Below, one piece after another: positions 12,059 through 23,177 of a stretch of 64,000 nt of DNA. Position 1 is the first letter of the stretch. Each line of letters starts with the position of its first letter. The notes under the pieces were generated by a model that saw only the letters and a program-made list of their open reading frames with translations, searched no databases and was not told the origin of the DNA. Made by a program: the position numbers and the translations under genes. This stretch comes from Brachyhypopomus gauderio (Eukaryota > Chordata > Actinopteri > Gymnotiformes > Hypopomidae), in contig NC_135211.1 in NCBI RefSeq assembly GCF_052324685.1, positions 7,376,193 to 7,440,192 of the forward strand, written 5' to 3'.

Positions 12059-12407
12059 AGGCCTCATGTACAAAGACTACGAGGCTGAAGTTGGTTACTT
12101 ATTCGCACTTTGTTTAAAAGCGATAGATTAAACGTTACATTAAACGAGCGTAGGAGCAGACATTTAAGAGGTTATTGCTTCCCATACTGCTTTTGTGAAT
12201 GTAAAAAATAAAAATATAATGAAAGCATTTCATTTGTAAAATGGTTTCTATTTCAAGTCGTTTCAATTGTATGCAGTTTGTACATGATGATTGAATTCGT
12301 CAACATTTCTAACGTAAGGAAACATTTTCTTAGATTTGAAAACTAAAAACACAGAAATGCTGTTCTAGAACACAAATAATCGGAAGAAGAAATACCAGCA
12401 CACAACA
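12059..12407. other. Unassigned upstream flank of cdh1-A
   Basis: Beyond the paralogous promoter block I see no open frame, no inverted ends and no match to the other cadherin copies. The sequence is AT-rich and may be old intergenic DNA. Confidence 0.4.
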
Positions 12408-13080
12408 TGGCATATTGAGCAGTGGGCAGATAGGTGAACGCATTTTAAAGGGGCAGTTTCAGAGGATTATTGAAAGCCTTATTGATGGTGGGCCAGAGAA
12501 ATAACAAATGCATCATGAAGAACAGGTCACTACCTAAGAGAGGAACCTGATTTTAGCCTGATCCAACATCATTTTATACCTTAAATCTAACTGGAAACAC
12601 GGCATATTGAGTAGTTAAGTGCACAGAGAGCGCACTGAAATGGTTCAGAGGGGCAATTTCAGAGGTGTGCTGTATGCCTATAAGGCGTCGGGCCAGACAA
12701 ATAACACATGCATCATACATAACTAGTTCCTATATGTATGAGCAACCTGGTTTTGGCCTGGCCCAGAATCATTTTATGCCTCAAATCTAACTGGAAACAT
12801 GGCATATTGAGTAGTTAAGTGCACAGGTGAAATGGATCAGAGGGGCAAGTTCAGAGGCCTGCTGTATGCCTGTAATGTCTTGGGCCAGGCAAAACTCAAT
12901 TGTATCATACACAAGTAGTTCCTATATGTATGAGGAACCTGTTTTTGGCCTGGCCCAGAATCATTTAATGCCTCAAATCTAACTGCGAACATGGCATATT
13001 GAGTAAAGCGCATTAGTGAAATGGGTCAGACGGCCAAGTTCAGAGGCCTGCTGTATGCCTGTAATGTCTTGGGCCAGGAA
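12408..13080. repeat. ~190-bp tandem repeat, about 3.5 units
   Basis: The anchor GGCATATTGAG recurs at about 12411, 12601, 12800 and 12991, spacing about 190-200 bp. Each unit also carries a CAGAGGGGCAA-type block and a GGGCCAG-type block in the same order (for example GTATGCCT...GGGCCAGACAAATAAC). Units differ by substitutions and small indels, so it is a diverged minisatellite. The last unit breaks off at ~13080 into unrelated sequence. Confidence 0.8.
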
Positions 13081-13606
13081 GTTGAGCTTCAACAACTTGT
13101 CAACCATCTGGCACATGCAAGTGATGAGTTTGGTCTGTGTCAGGGCTGGCTCGGATGCCACACCATCTATCTCCACTAGGGGCACCCGAGTCATCCCTAG
13201 ACTACATCCACGCAATCAGCAATGATCCGTGGATTGATCCATGATTGTTTTGTTTGTCGTTGTATATTGGATTAATCATGCCTCGTCGATCCCAGAAGGG
13301 TTCGTCAAGTGTTCGTGTGGGTTATTCGTCTCTCTCCGTTGTTACGGAGAGTTTAACCCCTTGTGTACTGAATAAAAGTAAGCTCTCTTCGCAATTATGT
13401 TTGCCCTCCGGTTTTTGTGAGTCTCAGACGTTACAGCGATCTAACACTTAATTTGTGTCAATTTTACGTAATTTGTTAGCTACCTGACAGGATTTTGATA
13501 TGGAGCTTTAAATAGTTAATTTAAGTTTACTTCAGAAAAATATTGTTTGTATACATTGACAAATTTACTGGAAATTTTTATTCGTTTTGCTGCTCTTGGT
13601 GTTCAG
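13081..13606 (+). repeat. Unidentified segment followed by LTR-like 3' tail
   Basis: 13081-13220 is unassigned; a 78-codon minus frame across it has no recognisable motif. 13225-13437 has the look of a retrotransposon LTR end: an AATAAA at ~13370, Thr/Ser-rich open stretch, and a terminal TGAGTCTCAGACGTTACA. No partner LTR or target duplication is seen, so this is a remnant at best. Confidence 0.35.
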
Positions 13607-15220
13607 GTATCCAACCAATGAATACGTTCGGGTTGCCAAAGCTTTAATTGTGAAGTACCCTTTCCTGAAGGATGCTGAGGGGAATGGCTATGTAAGTTTG
13701 TGGGCTTAGTTTTTTAGGTTGTTTAAGTTTTGTTTGTTTTTCCCCATTGTTGATCACTGAATAGTATTTGGCATAATATTGTTATATTGTTGTAATGTGT
13801 GGTAATGTCATGATAACTGAAAGCAATTATGTTTTGATTTGATGCTTTTCATTAACCAGCATACTTGGCATTTTTCACTGAAGCAGAAGTTCAAGGCAGA
13901 ACAGGCACAACTTCTCAGAAATACAGAGGTTCAAAGGTTTAAAGAGAAATTTCATCAAGCAAGAAGGTCAACAGACGAAACTGAAACTTTGTGTGTTAAG
14001 CATACTAAAACATCGTAAGTATCCATCTATGTTGGTTTTTCAACAAGGAAAGAGATTTGAATAATGCACTGATTATTTGTACCTTTGCTAAAGGCACCGT
14101 GTATTGTTTGAGAGGATGCTACGTCTGTTGAGGCCCACATTAAGGTACTGCATGACCAGTACAAGACACATCCTGATTTAAGGATCCTGAAGGACCGCAT
14201 GAAGAAGACCTTCACATGGCGGCATTGAGAAATGGCAGAGGGAATGACAATAGAAAACCTCTTGATGAGAGACCCATTTTTAAGAACATCATCGGAGTAA
14301 ATGGGAATAGCTAAATCATAGCCAAGTGATGCATCAACATTATGTAGGTGTATCTTTTATAGGTCTGAAGATATGTATGGCTTAGTACAGATCATAAGGA
14401 TTTGTATGCTAGATCATGTTAGCATTTTACGACATGATTTTTGAACCATTGTCTAATGTGCTTTTTTACTCGTGTTTTTGCTTTATCTTACAGTTGTATG
14501 ATGAGGTTGATGCAACCTTTGACAGTGAATATATATTGCCATTTTAGCGAGGGATTTACAGTTGTACTTCTTAATTTGTTGAAACTAGTCAAGGGGACAT
14601 TGCCATTGAAAAAACTACATGGAGGCTAGAGAGGAATCCATGGCCGAGGACCTCCAAGGTTGTGATTTTCACCCAAATTGTTTCATCAGTGTTGATTTTA
14701 ATCAAAATGCTTTTGAATGTAAATTGTTTATGTAAGTATGGAATTGTTATTAAAGCATTTTCTTCATGATGTAGGCATTGACTTCAGGGGCGGACCTGTT
14801 CTCTTACCATCCATCTTCAGGGAGAACATTGATCACCTCGTTCGTTTTGGAGAGGTAAGAAACTGCTGTCCCACAAACTGACGTAGCCATACTCAATAGC
14901 ATGTCTTTTAGAGTGCCATCTCAGATCAAGGTTATAGCCTTCACATTATGCCTGTTTACTGGTATCAAATATTCACTGAGAATAACAGTAACTCAGCTAG
15001 GCTGTGGAGATGACCACATGCATAAAAGGTACTTTGCATCAGTGGCACTCTGGTCTTTGATTCTCTGTAGGGTGAACATTCAACACCATATCCAACAATT
15101 CAGCTGAAAGACCACGACTGGAGAACTACAATTTCCAGTCGAAGAGTGTTGTGAAAGTTGGAGTTGAGGTGTGCTCTTGTGCTGCAATAGACAAGGCCTT
15201 CATCAAACCTTCTGTATGTA
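13607..15220 (+). pseudogene. SAMD3-like gene fragment, spliced but with in-frame stops
   Basis: Several plus-strand exons read as the helical region found in fish 'sterile alpha motif domain-containing protein 3-like' proteins. Exon 13607-13691 gives YPTNEYVRVAKALIVKYPF; 13860-14014 gives HTWHFSLKQKFKAEQAQLL; ~14120-14290 gives SVEAHIKVLHDQYKTHPD and DRMKKTFTWRH, then a TGA where relatives continue; 14775-14854 gives GIDFRGGPVLLPSIFREN; 15071-~15215 gives GEHSTPYPTIQLKDHDW. Several exon borders keep GT/AG. The TGA after TFTWRH and further stops near 15150 argue for a pseudogene. The N-terminal SAM domain itself is not visible. The molecular function of these proteins is not established to my knowledge. 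Confidence 0.6.
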
Positions 15221-15953
15221 TTACTCCTTCAACATTGCCTACGCTAAATGACTTAAAAACACAATGACATTTCTTCAGAGGTGTATTCTAAACATTAAGG
15301 ATGATGGAGAAAAATCCAATGCTAATAACTGTGACCCGAGTGATCAACCTTCTGTATTAAACCAGTCATGCCTCCACTACATGTCCTCGTCAGTGTGATG
15401 ATCAGTGTTTTAGGCTGTCCTCGAGTTTTAGTATGTATTTCTGAAGGTTTTTTTTTCCCATTGTTTGAATTCTGCCAATAATGGATACATGCACTTTTAA
15501 AATTTCTGTAATATTGTTATTTTTATAACAAAATTTTCATTTGGATGAAATGGATCTGTTGATGGCAGATTTATAATGGTATTAGAGGATTTCTTGAAAA
15601 TTGCAATGGAGATGTATTGGTTTTTAAAATATTTAATCTCACATTGCTATGAATTTCTATTTCAGTGCATTTTGAATGAATGCTACAAATTCTGGTTACT
15701 GCTAAATAAACAGGATATAACCACATTATGAGCATTTGTGTGGATATTGCTGGTACACTTTAGTCACTATAGGGTCCAAAATGATTTGTCGCTGGGGTGG
15801 TACCTTTTAGAAAGGGTACATAGTTGTACCATAATTTAAAAGATACATTTTAGCCTCTAGGGCAGTGGTTCCCAAAGTGGGGGGCGCGCCCCCTAGGTGG
15901 GGCACGGAGCTATTGCAGGGGGGGCGCAGAGCTTGGAAGTAAAGCATGGTTTA
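15221..15953. repeat. 3' flank of the SAMD3-like remnant and a truncated hAT terminus
   Basis: 15221-15770 is AT-rich and includes an AATAAA at ~15707. At ~15862 begins CAGTGGTTCCCAAAGTGGGG followed by a GC-rich GGGGCGCGCCCCC palindrome, a typical hAT 5' terminus. No matching opposite terminus with an 8-bp duplication is found nearby, so it appears truncated by, or fused to, the next element. Confidence 0.55.
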
Positions 15954-16247
15954 TATGGCGTCAAATTAGTATCTTTAATATGAGAGCGCAAAGATAATGT
16001 TAAATTGAGCAAGTCAGACACATTGAGCACGCAAAATCAAGGAAACCGAGCAAAAACAGTGACAACGAGAGCAGAGAATCAAGAATTGCGCGGTTAAGCG
16101 TGCTCGTTTCTCGCAGCCACGCGAGCGCTTCACTGTTTTCAGCGCATGTTTCAGTTTTTTGCTCGCTTCGTAATTACAAGCGGGGATACGTCACAGATTG
16201 ACGATGATCCAGGCTTGGTAGAAGATTACCGGATTCATCGATCGAAA
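15954..16247 (+). repeat. Left inverted-repeat arm of the HECT unit
   Basis: Matches the reverse complement of 21031-21337, including ATGATCCAGGCTTGGTAGAAG near the inner end and TTTAATATGAGAGCGCAAAGA near the outer end. Confidence 0.8.
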
Positions 16248-17513
16248 TTGCCAGTGAGCCTTATGGAACAGGTAAATTCAGAGTGCAATGTGTTTTTTGT
16301 TTTTAATTGATATGTTATTTCAAAGTAGGTTTCAGTGTGTATTTTATTGTAAGTGTTGGTTGGTGTTATCACATTATAGTTAATTATTTACAGAGCCGGT
16401 TAAAGCTGGCTAGACCTACTTAGCCAAGTTGATTATTAGCATGGATTTATACAGGTAAATACTAGCAACATGATTTCTTTCGTTTATTTAGGAAACCATG
16501 CTCCATTACATACTGGAACGACTTTCTTCAAAACTCCATTGGATTATCCAACAACCCTCACTTGATCTAGATTACTTAGATTTTGTTTGTAATCAGGATT
16601 ATTATTATTATTTTTTTATTATTATTGATGCAGCATCTCAGGTTGTAGACATTTCGTTGGCCATTACTGAAGGTCTTCTGAAGCTACATGTGACGGGCAG
16701 GGTGAGCAACTCAAAAAGGAAGCGATCACGCCAAGTCTCAAGGAAATAGGATGGTTTAATAGAAAGTGTGCAAACCAAAAACCCGTGCATTGTTCCAAAT
16801 GAAGGAAATAATAACCAGCAGTCAACTGGTACAAAGACGAGACATATATAGACGAACAAACGACCCTCAGGTGAGACGGATCACGGGTCCCGCCCACCTG
16901 AGGGACGAACATCAAGTCAAGAAACGGAGCAGCTGTGATCTTCAGTGGAGCCACAGCACTGTCTGACTGCTCTGGCAGGCACATTTATTTGAACATGGTA
17001 CTTTTCCACGTAAATTCCTGTTCGTGAAAATTATACATTAGTTAATTGTACAATGATTGAATATTGTACTTTTTATTAATGTACATTTAAATCCAGCAAT
17101 GTACAGAAGAATAACAGTGTAAATTCACACAATCAGAATAGAATAAAAAGTCAAAGTAAATATGCTATACTGATTAAAATTGGAATTTTGTATTATTCTT
17201 AACTAGCTGCCAAGTTCCAAGAAACTTTTTATTTTTTACTATATTTGCATTTATTCTAATTACATATGGTGTTTTAGCATGTATCAAGACAAAAATAAAG
17301 TTTTTGCACAGTAGGAAATATTTGCACTTTGGCTAGTGTATAAAGCACTGAGAAGATAATGAATAAATTAACAAGTGCTTTTACAGAAGGAATCTATACA
17401 TAATGCACATTGGCAATTTAGATATAGAATCCTAAACACTCACAATATTGTAATAGGTTAACATTTGAACATCAGGTCAGTAAAAACCCAGAAACACCAT
17501 ATTAACAAATTTA
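16248..17513. other. Non-coding interior of the HECT unit
   Basis: Holds an ATT-rich simple stretch at ~16600-16625, a TGTGACGGGCAG repeat copy (16689 to ~16950) and AT-rich sequence downstream of the HECT stop. The short plus frame 16498-16749 (MLHYILERLSSKLHWII) has no recognisable domain and runs into the repeat copy, so I do not call it a gene. Confidence 0.5.
16689..16950 (+). repeat. TGTGACGGGCAG dispersed repeat, copy 1 (truncated)
   Basis: About 80% similar by eye to 53809-54107, sharing GGATGGTTTAAT, GTGTGCAAACCAAAAACCCG and CCCACCTGAGGGACG blocks in order. The right end with CCGTGACA seen in copy 2 is missing here. Likely a solo-LTR or TRIM-type element. Confidence 0.65.
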
Positions 17514-20500
17514 CACTCTTGAAAAAGCATTGCCAAAATGCAGTGCAAGAGTCATTATATTTTTGAATTCCTTGTAAGATTTCATATGTGCAGTTGGGAA
17601 TGTTATAGTGTTGCTACAGGCACTGATGATTGGAAAGCAAATTTTGTGAGATTCAGTGTCACAGTCATGATTAAACTTTATGTGAATTTTAAAGTTGCTC
17701 TTCTCACTTGGTAGTATAGGTTTGTGTGCCTGGCCAGTGAGCCACTGAAGGATTGCTGGGACTGTGAGAGGTCTGGTGTTGGGCTCCCCTTCAGTGTCAG
17801 ATTCTTCTGTTTCACTTGTTAGGCCACTTCTTTCAGGACCCATATTGTCTGCACCTAAATAATGACATTAATATTAAGTTGTAACACTAGTGGGTGCACT
17901 AATGGTGGAAAGGTACTCAGTTGTATCTCATCAGGATGCCTCTTACCATTGTCTTCTGCCTCCTGCAGAAAATCCTGGAAGTTGTTGAGAATGTCCATTT
18001 CAAGTATGTGCCTTGTTGTCCCTTTCTCACTCAAGTGTGGTGTGCAGTTTGATATAATGAAGTCAGCGTCGGGCTTTAAAAAGGTGTGACCATCAGCATA
18101 AAACATTTGAAAAAAGCTACAATAAAATCTTCATGTGATTGGCATTCTAATAAAATGTGACCGAGGATTTACCTTGTCATCCTGAAGTGGCACAAACAAG
18201 GGCCGGCAAAGCTCAGTGTTTAACTCAAGCACTCTATGAAGATTGTAGAGCTGCAAACCTTTGCTCAACTGCTGAAGCATTGGAAAAAGTCGTGCCAGAG
18301 AGTGCAGAACAATGGTTCTGAAACAAAAATTAATTGGGCCTCTAATGTATGGATATGTATTTCTAGAATGGTCTTAGAAAAATTCCAGTGAAATATATAA
18401 TACACAATTAACTAAAGACAGTCAGAAGTTTAGAATAATCATGCTTCAAATTTCAACATAAACCGATGCACAAACCTTATAATTTGCTCCTTTTTACCTA
18501 TGCATATGACACCTGTATATCCACAGGATAATATGTCATCGGTAAGGATGGGTAGGTATTCAGCTGTGACACTTGTGACCTGAAACATCACTATTGCAAT
18601 GAAAAACCAAAATAAATGAATTGTGACATTTAGACTATAGTATTTAACACATACCTTAATAATCAATTCTCTGGTTTCTTGATCTGTGACATTATTTGGG
18701 GTAAGAATTTGTCAGAATCTCCTGTAGCAAGGTAAGTGTAGCACCAGTCCTGCATAAAATTGGGTGGTGGACCTCCTTGGGCCAAGCTTGCAGCAAATAT
18801 TTCCCCAAAAGTCCTATGTGCAGATCACATAATTGAGTCAGCATAATAGTTTAAAATAATACGGTTACCAGTGATAATTATCAAATAATACCTGAAGTAA
18901 CACTGGTCAAGGGCAGTTATTGAATAGATAGGATTCTTTCCTTTTCCGTCAATGCTTGGTTCAAAGAAATGTGTTTCAATTCCAGACATCATGTCTGACA
19001 AAACAATAAGAATTACATTTGAAAAGCACTACTACTGCAATTCAGTAAAATCACCTTAAATACAGATATCAGACTATACAGCAACAATAAAACCTATTGA
19101 AAGTACTTCACTGTGATAACTGATAATAGGTAGGTAAAGTAATGAATAACAATTAAAATGAATCATTAAAAAAATTACCAGTTAAGAATTCCTTCTTCAA
19201 AGCTCCTGTATCTACACCTGCCTCACCCATATAACATACATGCAGGGAGCATTTTGGGGTGCTTTTCTTTTGCCGCTGCCATTGCTGAAGACCACGCTGG
19301 AGAAGGTTAGATCTTGTGATGCAGATTGAAAATTTTTCAGATTCATCCACCTGGTCAGCAATGTTTTGCAAGAGGTCATCAAGGCTAGAAAACAACAATT
19401 TAAAAAAAGTAATTTTGTTAATTACTGTATACTGTATACTTTACAATTTGTATCATTTTAATTGACTTCACACCTTTGAGCCCCTTCTTGACCCACATCT
19501 GAGCTGTCTGCTTTTGTAGTAGGCCTGCTTAATAAAATAATAAATAAATTAGGCCATACATTTAACACATTTCTTCACAAAAACAAAACTGAAACAGTTG
19601 TCAAATATGTAAAATTCAGATGGATCAAGATTCAAATTGGAATTGGTGATCACAGGCTATTATATATACTGTGTATATCATATACATGTGTGTGGACTGT
19701 ATATATATGTACTCTGCATGAACTATTTCATTTGTACATCCTACCTACCTCTCACCACATACACTTGCATGCACCTCAAGAAGATCTAAGGGAAAGCATT
19801 CTTGGCAAACTGGGCAAGTAGGTTCTCTCTAAAAACATATATGAAGATGTATATTAGAGGAATATTGGTCATAGAACATGTAATCAAGAGAAGATGTAAC
19901 TATTAGAATTAGATAATTAGAATGATCTAAATCAACAGATAAAACTTTAAATACAAGTGCAAAATTTTTTGCACAGCAATGATGACAGCTATATCAAACA
20001 CAATGAATCAACGAGTATCAAGACCTACGGAGCCCGTAAGGTGACATCATGTAAAAAATAAAATAACGCGTGGCCACGACTTACTAACGCGTGCGAACGC
20101 CTTACTAACGCGTGGCCACGACTTACTAATGCGTGCGAACGAGATATTTAAGGCGTGGGAACGAGATAATTAATGCGTGGGAACGAGATCATTAAGGCGT
20201 GGGAACGAGATACTAATGTCGCCTTTCACGTGCGGCAACAAAGTTAATTTTTTCACAGCAAAACAAGCAGATCCCAGGGTTGTTCGTGAACTGACTGCCA
20301 AGGAGGGGATGTACACTAACTGACTGCCCAAGGAAGATAAACCTGGCTTTATATAAAGTAATACTTAATTATCTCGTTCGCACGCGTTAATTATCTCGTT
20401 CGCACGCATTAATAATCTCGTTCGCACGCCTTAAATATCTCGTTCGCACGCCTTAAATATCTCGTTCGCACGCGTTAGTAAGTCGTGGCCACGCGTTAGT

Positions 20501-20765
20501 AAGGCGTTCGCACGCGTTAGTAAGTCGTGGCCACGCGTTATTATTTTTTTACATGATGTCACCTTACGGGCTCCGTAAAGACCAATTACAATGACCTAGC
20601 CATTTCCTGGTATACAGAAGGCTGTCTCGTGGGTTGCTGTGACGTGGTAGCTTGCTGTCCCTGTCTCTGGCCCTGATTACCCTGACTTACTCTTTCTGTC
20701 ACCAGAGCACTGTTTATTGCCATGAGTAAATTCTGGGCTGTGTTTATTATATCACTCATATTGAC
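17514..20765 (-). pseudogene. G2E3-like HECT-type E3 ubiquitin ligase, spliced, frameshifted
   Basis: Minus-strand exons read as the fish 'G2/M phase-specific E3 ubiquitin-protein ligase-like' family, which transfers ubiquitin from E2 to substrate through a HECT cysteine. ~20590-20765: Gln-rich start (MSDIINTAQNLLMAINSALV). 19749-19828: zinc-finger-like CPVCQECFPLDLLEVHASVC. ~19180-19386: start of HECT (MGEAGVDTGALKKEFLT). ~18890-18995: THFFEPSIDGKGKNPIYS. ~18660-18815: FGEIFAASLAQGGPPPNFM. ~18510-18580, ~18172-18318 (SLARLFPMLQQLSKGLQLYN), ~17945-18080, and 17514-~17855, ending in the C-lobe with the expected catalytic Cys in ISACSNTITFPT. In the ~18660-18815 exon a missing base after GDSDK shifts the frame away from NNVTDQETRELIIK, and a 552-bp inverted-repeat element sits between the first two exons. 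Probably inactive. A sequencing indel is the alternative. Confidence 0.7.
20026..20577. mobile_element. 552-bp MITE-like foldback element with ~20-bp internal repeats
   Basis: Near-perfect inverted ends: TACGGAGCCCGTAAGGTGAC on the left and its reverse complement on the right, extending some 60 bp. A direct 6-bp repeat AAGACC flanks it (20020-20025 and 20578-20583). The interior is built of ~20-bp units ending in CGTGG/CGAACGAGATnnTTAA, also arranged as an inverted array. No coding capacity. It lies inside the HECT gene, in what is most likely intron. Confidence 0.85.
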
Positions 20766-21030
20766 CTAGCAAAATAACAAAAGTACTGTTACCTGACATG
20801 CTGAACATAAATCCACATTCAGCTAATTTAACAATCAAGCTAACCACCATTTAACTTAGATTTAAAATTGGCATACAGTGTAAACAATATAATTTCAACA
20901 GTCATACATTACTACACTACATTCATCATTCTGGTAACTGTTCATTTATATCACAAAAAGTAATGATTTCTATATATATATTTACTCACGTTTTGATTTG
21001 ACTCTCCCATCATAGAAATAAGCGTTGACT

Positions 21031-21337
21031 TTTGATCGATGATTTCGTTAATCTTCTACCAAGCCTGGATCATCGCCAATCTGTGACGTATTTCCGCTTG
21101 TAATTACGAGCAGAAATTTTAGAAGCGAGCAAAAAACTGAAACGCGCGCTGAAAACAGTGAAGCGCTGGCGTGGCTGCGAGAAACGAGTGCACTTAACCG
21201 CTTAATTCTTGATTCTCTGCTCTCGTTGTCACTGTTTTTGCTCGGTTTCCTTGATTTTGCGTGCTCAATGTGTCTGACTTGCTCGATTTAACATTATCTT
21301 TGCGCTCTCATATTAAAGATACTAATTTGACGCCATA
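21031..21337 (-). repeat. Right inverted-repeat arm of the HECT unit
   Basis: Reverse complement partner of 15954-16247. It lies about 260 bp upstream of the first HECT-gene Met (minus strand), so it could supply the promoter of that gene. Confidence 0.8.
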
Positions 21338-22235
21338 CACATCTATGATTCAATGAGTTACTAGTTCGCTCTGGCGCCAACCACTGGCGAACGATCGATC
21401 GCGATATATAATACTTAATTTGTGTCCATTTCACACCCCGCTCGCTACACTCGCCACCTCCTCCAGGTTCAAATCTCACTCCAAGCGATCTTGAAAAGTT
21501 GGCAACCCTGAAATAAATAGATAATAAAAATGGACTACTAAATAAAGGAAACCATACAACATTTACTCCGTATTGCAATGTAATCACAAAAAAAGCAAAA
21601 ACACCGCAACTTGCATCGCAATTTTTTTGAAAAACACCAAACATCAAACATTTTAGCCCGCAACAATCACAAAAAAGGCCCACGAAATCCTGGTGGGACT
21701 GATATATGTGTGTGTGTGTGTGTGTGAATGTTCTGCACTTGATTCTCTCTCTCTTGGCAATTTCCCAATGTGATGATAGTTAGAGCAGTTTATTTTCCTT
21801 AAAAATAAATATGCCCTAGAGGCTGAGGAAAGATTTTGTCTCGTCTATTTCTATGTTGCAACCATTGGACTCCTGCTGTGTGTTAGTGGTGCTCCTGCTA
21901 ACACAAAGATATGCTCACACTGAATAAGAGTAAAACAGTATCAGACAGTGGCGGCCTCTGACAAATATCTCAGAGGGGGCAATTGATGTGATGATATCCA
22001 ATGTGACCATTTCAGTGGGTAAATAAAAAACAGTGACTTAACCAAATGAAAATATAATCATAAATATATATTTCTCTCTACATTATAGACTGTACAGTAT
22101 TTGTGCACCGATATATCTTGTAAATATCATCTTGGTTAAAGCTCTATAATGACTGAACTGTGGTCAACAAAAATTGTCATCTCTCAATTTGCCCTCACAA
22201 ACATTGACTTTAAACATGGAGAGAGGCCAGATTAT
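21338..22235. other. Repeat-derived spacer
   Basis: 21345-21445 is an inverted match to 55325-55445 (shared CGATCGATCG, CCAGTGGTTGG and AGAGCGAACTAGTAACTCATTG). 21703-21726 is a GT microsatellite. At ~21954 CAGTGGCGGCCTCTGAC resembles a hAT terminus with no partner. No gene seen. Confidence 0.5.
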
Positions 22236-23177
22236 GGAGCTATTTTAGTGTCACCAGAACCTGAACCTGAAATCATTATTACTTGAAAAAACAGTCTGTA
22301 AAATCCTCACAGGTATGCAAAAATTCGAGTTTAAAATTCAGGTTCAGGTCGAAATTCAGGTTCGGGTCGCAATTCAGGTTCGGGTCGAAATTCAGGTTCG
22401 GGTCATAATTCAGGTTCGGGTCGTAATTCAGGTTCGGGTCGAAATTCAGGTTCGGGTCGAAATGCGGTTCATCCGGGATACGTAAGATGAGCAAACAAAC
22501 TCAGAGCTAATCGAACTGCATCTGGCCAATCACAAAACATATCAGAGGTCATTGGGAGGCGGTCTTTCTGCTAAATTTCCTGTAAGAGTGCGGTCCCTGT
22601 TTGGCGTGTAAGTAGCATGTAAGCAGCACGAAAGTGACCACTGTGCCACCCAGAAATGGCACCTTGTGGCATCTGCCACATAATCGTGGCACTTATTGTG
22701 ACCAGTGCTGCGTGACTGTGGTCTCCGTTGTCCAGAAACGCCGCCTGTCTCTGCTGACAGACATCTAAAGACTCTTGGGTGACTCTGCGTATCGGCCACT
22801 CGCTTAAAATCATCCCGACGAGCTCCGAATCGCCATTTGTTGAAATGAAGATGGTTCATAACTTTTGTTTAAAAATTATGTTGAGTGAAATACTAGCCGA
22901 CATCCAGCTAGACAGCTCTATATTACTAATTCAGAATACTGTTTAGCGATAACGTCGAATTAAGATTATAGGAGGGTACGTGAATCTACAGTGGTAGACC
23001 GTTAACGACAGCACTACATTTAAAGGGTTTATAATTATAGATGTATGGTTATCAGTGAATGTTCCTACACGCCATCAGCGTCATTTAAACCTCTGCGAGC
23101 GAGTGGCATCGCATTTTGGTTTTGTGCAATTTGTAGTATATTTCGCTTTGTATTGGTTTCTATTGTTAGTCTAGATT
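22236..23177 (+). repeat. Left arm of a ~1-kb inverted repeat
   Basis: Nearly identical in reverse complement to 26845-27861. Contains an 18-bp minisatellite at ~22335-22460 (unit AATTCAGGTTCGGGTCGA, about 7 clear units) and two overlapping minus frames (22542-22859 and 22571-22813) that are conserved in the other arm. The length difference between arms comes mainly from the number of 18-bp units. Confidence 0.9.
22279..22494 (-). repeat. 18-bp coding-type minisatellite, left
   Basis: Minus translation is a hexapeptide repeat (NLNFDP type) because the unit is 18 bp and contains no stop. No protein family is recognised. The frame is most simply a by-product of the minisatellite. Confidence 0.7.

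Larger units (their letters stand above)
15954..21337. mobile_element. 5.4-kb unit with ~300-bp terminal inverted repeats enclosing a HECT gene
   Basis: The left arm 15954-16247 (TATGGCGTCAAATTAGTATC...) and right arm 21031-21337 (...ACTAATTTGACGCCATA) are inverted copies of about 294 and 307 bp with scattered mismatches. Everything between them, including the minus-strand HECT ligase gene, is bracketed. I could not see a clear target-site duplication at the outer ends, and the left outer flank is a hAT terminus. A transposase is not recognisable inside. It may be a transposon that captured a ubiquitin-ligase gene, a non-autonomous derivative, or a gene flanked by two inverted solo repeats. 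Confidence 0.6.

Noticed and set aside
20026-20577. CRISPR-like array from the ~20-bp repeated units
   Set aside because: Units are adjacent, without unique spacers, and arranged as an inverted array within a eukaryotic transposon.
22279-22494. Hexapeptide-repeat protein from the 18-bp minisatellite
   Set aside because: A unit length divisible by three without stops gives such frames automatically; unit number differs between arms and no start context or family supports a protein.
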